Virus record (IMG/VR): IMGVR_UViG_3300040801_004562
Span: 34,253 to 98,252 of that record
DNA: 64,000 nt
Direction: 5' to 3' (one strand)
From: a virus
A program made the position numbers and the translations under genes. The stretch's first letter is position 1; every line of letters begins with the position of its first letter. Shown here piece after piece: positions 13,574 through 22,900 of this stretch. A model generated the notes under the pieces. That model searched no databases, was not told the origin of the DNA, and saw only the letters and a program-made list of their open reading frames with translations.

Positions 13574-14176
13574 GTGGAGGAGAAAAAAGCTCGAATCGTC
13601 GTCAAATCCCATGAGAGGCGTCTTGTTTACGGGGAGGTTTATGCCCCACTTCGCGTGGATACCGACGCTGAGGCCATGACTGCTGATGAGATCGAGAAAA
13701 TGGCGCACAACTTCTTGGCGAGTGGACGAACCGATAAGATTGACGTTCAACACGGTTTTAAAGAATCGGGTTGTATGGTGGTGGAATCCTTCATTGCGCG
13801 AAAGGACGACCCTGACGGTTTTGTGGAGGGAGCGTGGGTTTTGGGCGTGAAGGTACTTCCAGATGCCTTGTGGGAAGCCGTTAAGTCCGGGGAGCTTAAC
13901 GGCTTTTCTTTTGCCGGAAATCTGGGGAACAGAATAGAGACCCGATCGGTGGTTATGATGACCCGACGTCTTGAGGGTGAAACGGAAAAGTCTGCCGACT
14001 CCGGTCCCCTCCCTCCCCACGAGCACCACCTTTCCCTTGCCCTTGATCATAACGGCAGAATAATTCCCACGGAGAGTGGGGAGACCCTCGGACACCGGCA
14101 CAATATACGGAAGGCAACTGCGACCGAGCCCGAGTTCGACCATGCCCACCGAATGATTCTGATCCAAAACGAATAG
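13574..14176 (+). CDS. XkdF-like prohead protease
   Basis: A 200-residue protein with a GTG start after GGAGGAGGG. The order VYGEVYAP, EIEKMAHNFL, DVQHGFKE, VVESFIA, EGAWVLGVKV and LNGFSFAGN matches the XkdF putative serine protease domain that occupies the capsid-maturation-protease position in PBSX-like phages. His (DVQHG) and Ser (GFSFAG) are the likely catalytic residues. The C-terminal His-rich stretch (HEHHLSLAL, LGHRHN) is unusual. It should process the scaffold-like protein downstream. Confidence 0.8.
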   Translation: MEEKKARIVVKSHERRLVYGEVYAPLRVDTDAEAMTADEIEKMAHNFLASGRTDKIDVQHGFKESGCMVVESFIARKDDPDGFVEGAWVLGVKVLPDALWEAVKSGELNGFSFAGNLGNRIETRSVVMMTRRLEGETEKSADSGPLPPHEHHLSLALDHNGRIIPTESGETLGHRHNIRKATATEPEFDHAHRMILIQNE

Positions 14177-14185
14177 GAGGACCCA

Positions 14186-15298
14186 ATGCCGGTACGAGTG
14201 ATTGAGGAGACCGTTGAAAAGGACGTCGCCTTCCTGGAGGACGTTGACGTCAAGTTTGTGTCTCTCGTACGTCACGGCGCCAACCAAATGCCTTTTCGGG
14301 TTTTGAAATCCGAAAAGACGGAAGGAGGTGATCAAGACATGATGGTGGTTCAAAGTATTTTGGTTTCGAAGCATGTTGACCCTTCTGCCTTGCCGGAAAC
14401 GGAAGGGCTGGAATGGTTGTCCGAGGCCAAGATGGATCGAGGACGTGAGTACGAGAGTTACCGGAAGTTTGACCAGACGGACCTGGACGCCTTTGATGAT
14501 TCCACCCTGAAAATGGTGAAGCTGCACGATGACGGGGTTTGGGCGCTCGCCGGGGTTTTGAAGGAGGCCGCCAAGACGGAGAGGGTTCTTACCCTCAACT
14601 CGGCCCAGGCGGTCGCTGCGAACAAGATGCCCGTTCCCCCTCTGGATGAACCGGTACCCCCCACCACTGCTGCGGCGGTGACGTCTTTTCGTGATCTATT
14701 CTATTCGGAGCTGGACAGCATGATTGCGGTCCTCACCGGTGCATTGAACCAGAGCGGTGGGGATATGAAGAAACGCAAGTCCACCGTCCTCAACGCGCTT
14801 GATGCTTTCAGAGCTTTCCTGTCCTTTGGTCTGGATGCTCTGGGCAGCGAGTCAGCAAAAATGGAGGCCCGAGATCCCGTGGCCAAAGAACCCAAGGAGG
14901 TAGAAAAAATGGAATTGTTTAAGACGAAGGAAGAGTTTGCGGAGTCTGTCACTGCCATCCTGACGGAGACGCTCCCCGGACTCATCGACGAGAAGGTAAG
15001 CGAGAAGGTCGAGGCCCTGAAAGCCGCTCTCCAGGAAGAGAAGGCAGCCAAGACCGAGCCTGCCCCTGCTGCGGAACCCACTGCAGCCAAGTCGGATGAC
15101 GACCCGATGGAGAAAATTACCGCTGCGGTCGCCAAACTGACAGAGCGTGTGGACGAGATCGCCCTGAAATGGGACAACGGTCTTGCCACCCAGCCTGCAG
15201 GAAACCGGACTGATGAGGCCGCGACAAGCAAATCCGACAAGACTGAGACGAAGAGGTCTGTCTTTTCCGGACTTCTTGTTCCCGCGCCCCAGGAATGA
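14186..15298 (+). CDS. scaffold-like prohead protein
   Basis: A 370-residue protein between protease and capsid genes, the usual scaffold position. The N-terminus has KFVSLVRHGANQMPF, the SLVxxGANxxPF motif seen in XkdF-associated phage proteins. Residues 245-340 are helical with Lys/Glu/Ala-rich coiled-coil segments (EKVSEKVEALKAALQEEKAA) typical of scaffolds. The C-terminus is probably cleaved or removed on maturation. An internal start near residue 241 (ATG with AAGGAGG upstream, at 14909) could yield a shorter scaffold form. Confidence 0.7.
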   Translation: MPVRVIEETVEKDVAFLEDVDVKFVSLVRHGANQMPFRVLKSEKTEGGDQDMMVVQSILVSKHVDPSALPETEGLEWLSEAKMDRGREYESYRKFDQTDLDAFDDSTLKMVKLHDDGVWALAGVLKEAAKTERVLTLNSAQAVAANKMPVPPLDEPVPPTTAAAVTSFRDLFYSELDSMIAVLTGALNQSGGDMKKRKSTVLNALDAFRAFLSFGLDALGSESAKMEARDPVAKEPKEVEKMELFKTKEEFAESVTAILTETLPGLIDEKVSEKVEALKAALQEEKAAKTEPAPAAEPTAAKSDDDPMEKITAAVAKLTERVDEIALKWDNGLATQPAGNRTDEAATSKSDKTETKRSVFSGLLVPAPQE

Positions 15299-15336
15299 TC
15301 ACCCACAACTGATAATTTTTTAGGAGGTAAAAGGCG

Positions 15337-16278
15337 ATGAGCCCGAGTACAAAGACTATCCTGGAGAAGGCCGATATGGCGGTTGCCGATCTGGTTTCCA
15401 ACGGCGGCTACCTGAACCCGATGCAGGCGAACACGTTCATTCGGATGATGATTGAACAGCCCACCCTGCTGAATGAAATCCGCGTGGTTCCTATGAACGC
15501 GCCGACGATGGAGATCAACAAGATCGGCTTTGCCGACCGGATCCTTCGTCGCGCTCCTGCCAGCGGCACCGCCCTTTCTGCAAGTGACCGCAGCAAGCCC
15601 TCCACCGACAAGGTGGAACTCGCGACGAAAGAGATCATCGCCGAGGTGCACATTCCGTACGACGTCCTGGAGGATAACATCGAGACCGGGCGCCTGGAAG
15701 ACACCATCATGGCGCTGATTGCCGAGCGTTCTTCGCTGGACCTGGAAGAGCTGCTTCTTCAAGGCGACCTCGGCTCAGGGGACAGTTACCTTTCCCTGAT
15801 GAACGGGATGCTGAATCAGGCGCAGTCCCACGTTGTCGATTTTGTCTCTGTCCAGCCTACGATCACCAAAGCGGTTTTCAAGGCCGGGCTGAAAACCATG
15901 CCCAACAAGTACCTCCGCAATCGGTCCGCGATGCGTTTCTACGTGTCCCCCCATGCGGAGATTGAGTATGCCGACAGCCTCGCCAACCGTGAAACTCCGT
16001 TCGGCGATACCAAGATCACCGGGTGGACCCCGAACTTTGCGTATGGAGTGCCTGTCAAGGCGGCTGCTTTGATGCCGAATGACAAGTACCTGTTCACATG
16101 GCCGAAGAATTTCATTCTGGGTATCCAGCGGAAGATTATGATCGAGACCGATCGCGACATCCGTGCCCGAGTGCTGATTGTCGTCCTGACCATGCGGATC
16201 GACATCAAGTACGAGGAGGAAGATGCCGTTGTGAAGTGCCTCGGCCTGAATGTTGGTAACGTTTCCACCACAACGTAA
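15337..16278 (+). CDS. major capsid protein
   Basis: A 313-residue protein with the HK97-type capsid pattern: an N-terminal helical arm, LLNEIRVVPMNAPTMEINKI, an AEVHIPYDVLEDNIE spine helix region, and a C-terminal P-domain with RVLIVVLTMRIDIKYE. The position after protease and scaffold agrees. It ends NVSTTT, a short version of the Thr-rich C-terminal tag seen on seven other virion proteins here. Ribosome binding site TAGGAGG. Confidence 0.88.
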   Translation: MSPSTKTILEKADMAVADLVSNGGYLNPMQANTFIRMMIEQPTLLNEIRVVPMNAPTMEINKIGFADRILRRAPASGTALSASDRSKPSTDKVELATKEIIAEVHIPYDVLEDNIETGRLEDTIMALIAERSSLDLEELLLQGDLGSGDSYLSLMNGMLNQAQSHVVDFVSVQPTITKAVFKAGLKTMPNKYLRNRSAMRFYVSPHAEIEYADSLANRETPFGDTKITGWTPNFAYGVPVKAAALMPNDKYLFTWPKNFILGIQRKIMIETDRDIRARVLIVVLTMRIDIKYEEEDAVVKCLGLNVGNVSTTT

Positions 16279-16301
16279 TTCGCAGTAGCGGAGGTGAATA
16301 G

Positions 16302-16601
16302 ATGTCTTTGCCGAAAGTGACACTGCTCGGAGCCCCTGGAAATACGTACACGATCGCCTACGGTACCGGTACCTATGAGTTCACCGCAGGGGTCACCCGG
16401 AAGGTTCCAGTACCGATCGCCCTCGAAGCGAGAAAACGGAAGACACGGGACGGTCGGCCTATGTTCGACATTTCCATGCCTGCCACCATTCTTGACGAGG
16501 CTCGGGCTGAAACCAAGGTACGGATTCCCAAGAAGGCGAAAGCCGCCAGTGAAAAGCAGACTGCACCGGCAGCGCCTCAACAGACCAAGTTAGAGTTGTA
16601 G
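16302..16601 (+). CDS. small head-associated protein
   Basis: A 99-residue protein between capsid and connector genes. The first 75 residues look beta-rich (KVTLLGAPGNTYTIAYGTGT); the tail is Lys/Ala/Pro-rich. Head decoration or stabilisation is inferred from position only. Confidence 0.65.
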   Translation: MSLPKVTLLGAPGNTYTIAYGTGTYEFTAGVTRKVPVPIALEARKRKTRDGRPMFDISMPATILDEARAETKVRIPKKAKAASEKQTAPAAPQQTKLEL

Positions 16602-16603
16602 CC

Positions 16604-17191
16604 ATGGCTCTTACCACCCATATCGGCGGGGGCGAATCCGACAGCTTCGTTACAGTTGAAGAGGCTGACGGCATCGTTGATTCCCTCTTTACTGACGCCA
16701 GTTTCTGGGAGGATTTATCGGAAACCCAGAAGGAGCTGCGGCTGCAGTTGGGAGCCCAGTTGCTGGGACATTTCCCGTTGCGGGGGCGTCCGGTATTCAG
16801 GAATCAGCGTCTGTGCTTTCCCCGTGATTGCGTGCCCTACGGACAACGGTTCTCAATCCCTGCTGACGTCAAAAAGGCCCAGGTCTGGCTCGCGGCCGAT
16901 GCTGTTCACCGCGCCCTTTCCTCCCTGCCTGATGCTGAAGCCGGGCTTCCGTCGTTGTACGGCAGGCCGTCGCAGATCTCCCTCGGTGGCCTCCTGTCGG
17001 TTTCTTTTTCCGGGGACTCCACGGCTGGGGGATCTCTCGTCGAGCGGATCGCTGCCTCCCTTCCCTTCACAATCCAGATGCAGATGAAAAAGTATATGGC
17101 CCAGATCCGTGGGGGATCTGTTGGAGAGGAGCGAACTTTGTCCACTACCACAACGGTTTTGGTGACCCCAACGACCACCACGACGATTTAG
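16604..17191 (+). CDS. head-tail connector (DnaT-like family), Thr-tagged
   Basis: A 195-residue protein with the pattern SDSFVTVEEADGIVDS near the N-terminus, then helices and FRNQRLCFPRDC, as in phage adaptor proteins annotated DnaT-like or gp6-like. It sits on the portal ring in such phages. The C-terminus carries two Thr runs (LSTTTTV and PTTTTTI), both encoded with mixed ACC/ACA/ACG/ACT codons. Confidence 0.75.
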   Translation: MALTTHIGGGESDSFVTVEEADGIVDSLFTDASFWEDLSETQKELRLQLGAQLLGHFPLRGRPVFRNQRLCFPRDCVPYGQRFSIPADVKKAQVWLAADAVHRALSSLPDAEAGLPSLYGRPSQISLGGLLSVSFSGDSTAGGSLVERIAASLPFTIQMQMKKYMAQIRGGSVGEERTLSTTTTVLVTPTTTTTI

Positions 17192-17206
17192 TATGGAGGT
17201 GCTGAA

Positions 17207-17371
17207 ATGACCATTGGAAAAGGTACCGGACGATCCGGCCCCACGATCGGTTCCGGGAAGAGCGCTGGACCGATCGGTTCGAGTAAATCGATACACGGCT
17301 CAGCCCTGACACTCGATCAGGACAAAACAAAAGTCGGGTATCCTCTGACCACCACCACAACCGCCGGTTAA
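17207..17371 (+). CDS. 54-residue Gly/Ser/Thr-rich virion peptide, Thr-tagged
   Basis: ATG 17207 with a GGAGG ribosome binding site, TAA at 17369-17371. The first 33 residues are low complexity (TIGKGTGRSGPTIGSGKSAG) with an internal near-repeat, and the protein ends in five Thr then Ala-Gly. It looks like an unstructured carrier of the tag rather than an enzyme. Located between connector genes. Confidence 0.6.
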   Translation: MTIGKGTGRSGPTIGSGKSAGPIGSSKSIHGSALTLDQDKTKVGYPLTTTTTAG

Positions 17372-17384
17372 CCTGGAGCCTGAC

Positions 17385-17765
17385 GTGTCCCTGTTTTCCC
17401 AGATCATCCCCCCGACGAAGTGGGTGGTTTCTCAGCTTCTGTTTGATCAGAACTTTGCAGAAGACGTGACGCTGAGAATCCGTACTGGGCAGGCGTTCGA
17501 CCCGACGGATGGGTTCGTGGTTGATCAATACACGGATTATCCTCTCCGGGCTGTTCGGATGCGGCACACCCAGGAGAGTGTTGGTGTTTCCTCTTCTGAC
17601 GTCGAGATCGGAGACACTCTGTTCTTTTTCGGGATTGATGGTTTCCCTGTGGAGTGCTCAACCAAAGACGTCATCATTGATAGCGACGGTGTTGAATTTG
17701 GGATCAAAGGAATAGATCACATCTTTGCAGTTGCCGTGGCCATTACGGTAGTTGGTGCCCAATGA
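17385..17765 (+). CDS. head-tail connector / stopper-like protein
   Basis: A 126-residue protein with a GTG start. Beta-rich with alternating hydrophobic segments (VTLRIRTGQAFDPTDG...DTLFFFGIDGF...). The size and position between adaptor and HK97 gp10-like gene fit a stopper (closes the portal after packaging). Its end overlaps the next gene by 4 bases. Confidence 0.68.
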   Translation: MSLFSQIIPPTKWVVSQLLFDQNFAEDVTLRIRTGQAFDPTDGFVVDQYTDYPLRAVRMRHTQESVGVSSSDVEIGDTLFFFGIDGFPVECSTKDVIIDSDGVEFGIKGIDHIFAVAVAITVVGAQ

Positions 17766-18172
17766 TCGAGACGTCGGTAGAAATAGATGGGTTGGCTGTT
17801 GTACTCAGAGCACTGGAGTCCATCCCTGATGCTTTTGCCGCTGGGGTTTTCGACTCGGCCAAGACGTTGCGACTCCTTGCCCAGGGGAGAACCCCATACA
17901 AGACTGGTCACGCGAAGCGAAGCTGGGGAGCGGTAGAGACCGCTGCAGGCGGGTACTCCTTCAAAAACCCTGTTGATTACACGGTGACCCTTGAAGAAGG
18001 TGGCTACCCGAGAGCAGGGCCGAGAACCATTGAAGTTGACGGACAGGTTTACAGCCGACAAGCAGTACGGGGAATTCTGACCCCCCTTGTCAGCCAAGAC
18101 AGAACGTTGACCAGGATTGCCCAACTCATAGCCGACGAGATCGAGCGGGGAATAAACCGTGCAGGAACGTGA
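17762..18172 (+). CDS. HK97 gp10-like tail completion/neck protein
   Basis: A 136-residue protein with an N-terminal helix followed by RTPYKTGHAKRSWGAVE, the TPxxTGxxxxSW motif of HK97 gp10-like neck proteins. It acts at the head-tail joint. The ATGA-like overlap with the upstream gene supports co-translation. Confidence 0.8.
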   Translation: MIETSVEIDGLAVVLRALESIPDAFAAGVFDSAKTLRLLAQGRTPYKTGHAKRSWGAVETAAGGYSFKNPVDYTVTLEEGGYPRAGPRTIEVDGQVYSRQAVRGILTPLVSQDRTLTRIAQLIADEIERGINRAGT

Positions 18173-18605
18173 GAAGATCGTTGTTCGACTCTGGCAGTTG
18201 CTGAGTGGCGTTTCTGGGGTCCGTATGACCTCCAGGAATCCCATCAACCCGCCAAGAGAATCGGATCTACCTTGCATCAATTTCTTCGAGATGGCCGATA
18301 CCGTCAAGGATGTACAGAAAAGAGGGGCCTCCCAATTCCCCGCCTACAAGCGTGAGCTGTCCGTTGTAATAGAAGCGTTCCAGGTTGGAGAATCGGAGCA
18401 TGCGGCCTCCAGTGCAGTCGTTGACTTCATGTCCGAAATAAAAAAGAGCATTTATTCCAGCGGGGTCACTCTCGGGCTTCCTGGAGTTGAGATCGTTGAG
18501 AAAGACGCCGGAAGGATACTGAGGCCCCCCGGACTCGAAAAGGTTGCCGGTTTGGGGATCTCGGTTGGAATCCGTTATATCGAAGATGTCTCGAAACTGT
18601 TTTAA
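18159..18605 (+). CDS. tail terminator-like protein
   Basis: A 148-residue protein with a GTG start overlapping the previous gene by 14 bases. N-terminal helix, INFFEMADTV beta strand and a C-terminal VGIRYIEDVSKLF strand follow the layout of siphovirus tail terminators. It is placed right before the tail tube gene. Assignment rests mainly on position. Confidence 0.68.
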   Translation: MQEREKIVVRLWQLLSGVSGVRMTSRNPINPPRESDLPCINFFEMADTVKDVQKRGASQFPAYKRELSVVIEAFQVGESEHAASSAVVDFMSEIKKSIYSSGVTLGLPGVEIVEKDAGRILRPPGLEKVAGLGISVGIRYIEDVSKLF

Positions 18606-18607
18606 AA

Positions 18608-18623
18608 TTGCAAACGTTTGCAA
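18608..18623. repeat. 16-bp palindrome core TTGCAAACGTTTGCAA
   Basis: Core of the genome-wide palindrome, starting 2-3 bases after a stop codon and 17 bases before the tail tube start, so it also sits in the tail tube leader. Confidence 0.9.
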
Positions 18624-18640
18624 AATGGAGGACTTAAATC

Positions 18641-19183
18641 ATGCCTGCTAACCCGCACAGTACGACCCTCTACCAGCTCGGGAAGGGCATTCTGTACATT
18701 GCAGAATGGAATGGATCGACTCCGCCCGATGTTGGTGCCTTCTCAGACGTCGGCAACTGCCCCCGTTTTGAGGTGGAGGTCTCCGAGGAGAAGCTGGACC
18801 ACTACAGCTCCCGGTCCGGAGTCAAGCAGAAGGACAAGACCGTTACCCTGGAGATTGGGTACACGGTGAACTTTGATCTGGATGAGGTTTCTATCGGCAA
18901 CCTCGCCCGGTACCTGCGCGGCACCCTTACCGGGAGCAAGATCAATGCGCTGACGGCCCTGGACAAGGAGTACGCTCTGAAGTTTGTCTCCGACAACCCG
19001 GTCGGGGAGAACGAGAAATGGGAGATGTGGCGCGTCCGACTGACCCCTGGAGGACCCTTCAACCTGATTTCTGACGAGTGGAACGTGATGTCCTTCTCCG
19101 GTGAAGGTCTTGCCGACACCACGAATCACGCTATCAGCCCGTACTTTGACGTGAGCTGGTTCACCACCACTACCACAGTATAA
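18641..19183 (+). CDS. major tail tube protein, Thr-tagged
   Basis: A 180-residue protein. The central beta-rich segment (FEVEVSEEKLDHYSSRSG then KTVTLEIGYTVNFDLDEV) and the near-C-terminal NHAISPYFDV are typical of siphovirus tail tube proteins. Ribosome binding site GGAGG. It ends SWFTTTTTV, so every tube subunit would expose a Thr-rich tail. About 130 bases without a gene follow. Confidence 0.85.
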   Translation: MPANPHSTTLYQLGKGILYIAEWNGSTPPDVGAFSDVGNCPRFEVEVSEEKLDHYSSRSGVKQKDKTVTLEIGYTVNFDLDEVSIGNLARYLRGTLTGSKINALTALDKEYALKFVSDNPVGENEKWEMWRVRLTPGGPFNLISDEWNVMSFSGEGLADTTNHAISPYFDVSWFTTTTTV

Positions 19184-19316
19184 GTCGAGACCGCTCAACG
19201 TCCGCACTTCCCGGTGCAAGGCGGAGCACCCTCGGCACCCACCTGATTCAGTTTAATGGCGCAGACCTTCTGGCCGCAAGCCCACGAAGCTGCGTAACAT
19301 TATGAATGGAGGCAAC

Positions 19317-19709
19317 ATGACGGACCCCACACCCACGAGGGACCCCCTCGAAGTTTTATTCCCTGAAAAAACTCTGACCGCCAGCGGTCTTACCATCAAA
19401 ATTACCCCCCTGAGTTTGCAGAATCTGCCCAAGGTTGTGGAGGCATTCGGTGTCCTTATGCGACTTGCCGAGGCCAATATGCCGCCCTCTCAGATTGCAA
19501 CGGCGGCGATGAAAGAGCTGCTCGAAATCTTACCCTATTGCCTTGACGTTCCGATTGAGAAAATTCCCGCTTCTTTGGCCCCCGAGATAATTGATATCGT
19601 TCTTGATCAAAACTTGACCGAGGCCGTCGTGGGAAAGTGGACAGCTCTGATCCAAAGAATCGCAAAGTCCGTCACGCAGGGTCAGAGCCAAATAGTGACA
19701 GAACACTAA
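19317..19709 (+). CDS. tail assembly chaperone, short form (G-like)
   Basis: A 130-residue protein. ATG 19317 after GGAGG; an earlier ATG at 19302 precedes the ribosome binding site. It starts with a disordered Pro/Thr stretch and continues as a helical chaperone that coats the tape measure protein. A lambda-type slippery heptamer near its end diverts some ribosomes into the next frame. Confidence 0.82.
   Translation: MTDPTPTRDPLEVLFPEKTLTASGLTIKITPLSLQNLPKVVEAFGVLMRLAEANMPPSQIATAAMKELLEILPYCLDVPIEKIPASLAPEIIDIVLDQNLTEAVVGKWTALIQRIAKSVTQGQSQIVTEH
19631..19637 (+). other. programmed -1 frameshift site GGGAAAG
   Basis: The heptamer is in the correct phase (G GGA AAG in the chaperone frame) and identical to the lambda G-GT slippery site. 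Shifting -1 gives entry to the frame ending at 19984 and a 222-residue fusion. Confidence 0.85.
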
Positions 19710-19984
19710 GCGAACTTGTTGCCCTGCACGTGGAGTTGCTCATCAGTGAGGGGCACAGCTTCTCTGAGATCAAAGGATACTCGTTTCCGCAACTCCTGCT
19801 TTTTGTCAGCCTGATCCATGACAGATGGCGGAGGGAGGCCGAGGCCATCCGATCCCAGGACGGGAAAAAGACCGATGGCGACGAAGGACGTACAATTAAG
19901 ACTAGTTATCTCGGCCGTAAACGAGGCCGGGGCGAAGCTGAAGGAAATCGGAAACCAGCTAAGCTCCGTCAGCAAAAACGCTGA
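19637..19984 (+). CDS. tail assembly chaperone, frameshift extension (GT-like)
   Basis: A 115-codon extension in the -1 frame, entered from the slippery site at 19631-19637. It has no ribosome binding site of its own. The segment (LSELVALHVELLISEGHSFSEIKGYSFPQLLLF...) is helical, then very basic, as expected for the T part that binds the tape measure. It overlaps the tape measure start by 110 bases. Confidence 0.8.
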   Translation: MDSSDPKNRKVRHAGSEPNSDRTLSELVALHVELLISEGHSFSEIKGYSFPQLLLFVSLIHDRWRREAEAIRSQDGKKTDGDEGRTIKTSYLGRKRGRGEAEGNRKPAKLRQQKR

Positions 19985-22900
19985 AGAGGTTACCAAAGCG
20001 TCCAAAAAAATCGGCGATGCAGGTGCTGCAAGCGTTGATAAATTCGGGAAGGCCCTCGACGACCTGAAGACCAAGATGGAGGGGGTCAAAAAGGTCGGGG
20101 ACAAGATGGTGAGCTTCGGCACCCAGCTCTCCCTTGTGGGAGCCGGGATGCTGAGCACCCTTGTCTTTCCTGTCACCAACGCCGCCAAGTTTGAGAAGCA
20201 GATGTCTGGGGTCCGTGCGGTAACTGAGGGGACCGCAGAGCAGTTTGTGACCCTTGCGAACAAGGCCAAGAAACTCGGTGCGGAGACCAAGTTTACTGCT
20301 GTCCAGGCTGCTGAAGGTCTGAAACTCCTGGGGCAGGGCGGTCTCAATGCCGAGCAGGCTCTGATTGCTTTGGAGCCCGTTCTGAACCTTGCCGCTGCCG
20401 GTGAGCTGGAACTGGCGGAGGCAGCCTCTGTTGCCATGAGCGTCATGCAGGGGCTGGAGATGCCGGTCACGGAACTCGGTCGGATCACCGACGTCCTCGC
20501 CAAAGCCGCCGCAGTATCCACCACTGAAGTCTCCGATATGGGTGAGGCGTTCTCCTATGTTGCCGGGGACATTGCCACTGTCCGTATGCCACTTGAGCAG
20601 GCCGGTGCTTTTCTTGCCGTCCTGGCTGATGGTGCCCAGAAGGGCACCCGTGGCGGTACGGCCCTTCGAGGTGTCCTGTCTGGTCTTGCCGGGCGGATCG
20701 TCCCCCGGGCGGCTGAGGCTTTTGATCGTCTCGGTGTCTCCGTCTCCCGGAACGCGGACGGTACGGTTGACTTCATAAAAACCCTGGAGGACCTGCACAA
20801 AGCCGGGGCCGGACTACCGGAATGGCAGGTGATCTTTGGGGAAAGCTACGGCGCGTACGCTGCCGGGCTTGCCCGGAATGTGGACAAACTCAGGAAGAAC
20901 GAACAGGTACTCAAGGATGCGACCGGGGCCGGGAAGGAGATGGCCCATATTCTTGAGGACAATTTGGTCGGTGCGTTTACCCGCCTGAAATCTGCTGCAG
21001 AAGGGGCTTCCATTGCAATCGGTGACCCGCTTCTGAAGCCCCTCAAAGAGATTACGGATGCGGTCGCTGGGGTGATGGGGGCCATTACCAAGTGGATGAA
21101 CTTGAACCCAATCTTTGCCTCCACCATGGCCACCGTGATCGGCGGGATTGGAGGGATAGCCCTTGCCATCGGAGCGGTTCTGATCCCCCTCGGCCTGCTT
21201 GTCCGTTTGGTCGCCACTGCTTTGGGGGGTCTCGGGGTTTTGCGTACGGCCTCCATTGCGGCCGCTGCCGGTCTCCGGAACTTTGCCGCCGCGACCTACG
21301 CGGCAGCCACGGCAGGAACCGCCCTTTCCACTGCCTTTGTCGCCCTCGCTGCTGCCTGGGGCGCCTTCCAGATTTATAAAGCGGTCGAAGCCTTTATCCA
21401 GTGGCGGCAGGCCGCAGCCATGGCGGCCGAGTCCACCCGCCGACTTGTTGAACAATCTGAAGCCCTCCTTTCCAAGCATGCCGGTTTGAAGGATTTCAAG
21501 CTCCCGGCTGATTTTGCATCCAAATCAAACGAGGAGTTGAAGGACTTCCGGTCAAAACTCTGGGCTGCGACCACGTACGCCATGAGCCTGAAAAATCTCC
21601 TTGAGGAGAAAGCCAAGGAGACGAACTGGCTCGGGATGGTGACCGACGAGGCCAAAGCCGCAGAGGCGGAGCTGGTCGTTGTAAAGAAGCGCCTGGAGGA
21701 GCTGCAGGGTGCCCGGGCCGCCCTCGCTGCTGAACAACAGAAACGCGCTCCGGCGGCGGCTGTTCCAGAAGCCGAGCCCATAGATCCCAGAGCTGCGGCT
21801 GAGAAAAGAGCGGATGCTATCAAGGCAACCGAGAAGCTGCGTGTCTCCTTGATGGAGGAGGGCATCGCGAAGGTCAACGCCCTCCGGAAACTTGAACTTG
21901 CAGAGTTTGAGGCTTCCGAGGAAAAGAGGGTTTTGACCGCCCAGGAAGCACAGGATCGAATTAACCTGATCAACCAGTCTTTTGACAAGAAGATCGATGA
22001 GACCAAGAAGGCGCTTGCGGAAAAATCGATCAACGTCACCAGACAGATTCGGGAAAAGGAGATCCAGGTTGCCCGTGAGATGTCGGAAACTGAACTTCGG
22101 GCGCTCGAAGATGGGTACCAGCGGGGCAATGTCTCCCTTGCCGCCTTCCTTGAAGAGCGGCGCGAAATCAAGCTTTCGAGTTACGACGCGGACATAGCAG
22201 AGATCAACAAGAAGATCGAAGAGGAACTCGACCCGGACAAGAAGCGGGTTATCCAATTTGAACTCCAGGTTGCAGAGGCAAAACGCGCCTCGGCCTCTAC
22301 GGAACTCGATATTCAGGACCGGCAAGCCTATGAATCCAAACTCCAGCAGGAGAGGGATTTCCAGACTGAACTGAACCAAATCAAGCAGGAGGTTGCCGGG
22401 GCCTTTGACGTTGAAGCGGCCTTTGAACTTGAAAAACAGGCCATTATCAAACAGAACGAGTGGAGGCTTGCTGAATACGAGAGGATGGGGATCGAGAAGG
22501 GGCAGCTCCTGGAGATGGCGGCGGCCCAGGAGGAACAGCTCCAACTTCGGGTGGCCGAGCACGAGAAGCAGGTTCTGACGGCGCGGCTTGATGCTGCGTC
22601 AGAGATCGCCGGTAACATAGAGTCCACCTTTGCTGACCTGTACTCGGCCTCTGATGAGCAGGTCAAGGCGTTCTTTTACATCCAGAAGGCTGCCGCCTTT
22701 GCCGAAGCCCTGATCAGCGCGTACTCTGCGGCGAATAAGGCCCTGAACTCCCCTCTTGCCTCCGTATCCCCGACCATGGCACAGGCCATGTCTGCCACCA
22801 TCCTTGCTGCTGGTATGGCACGGGCTGCGATGATTGCGGCCACCACGATCAAAGCGGCTGAGGGCGGGCTGATCAAAGTCGACCGTCCAAATGGGCCCCC

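Noticed and set aside
19184-19316. tRNA gene in the gap after the tail tube gene
   Set aside because: No cloverleaf or GTTCRA-type T-loop could be folded; no tRNA was found elsewhere either.
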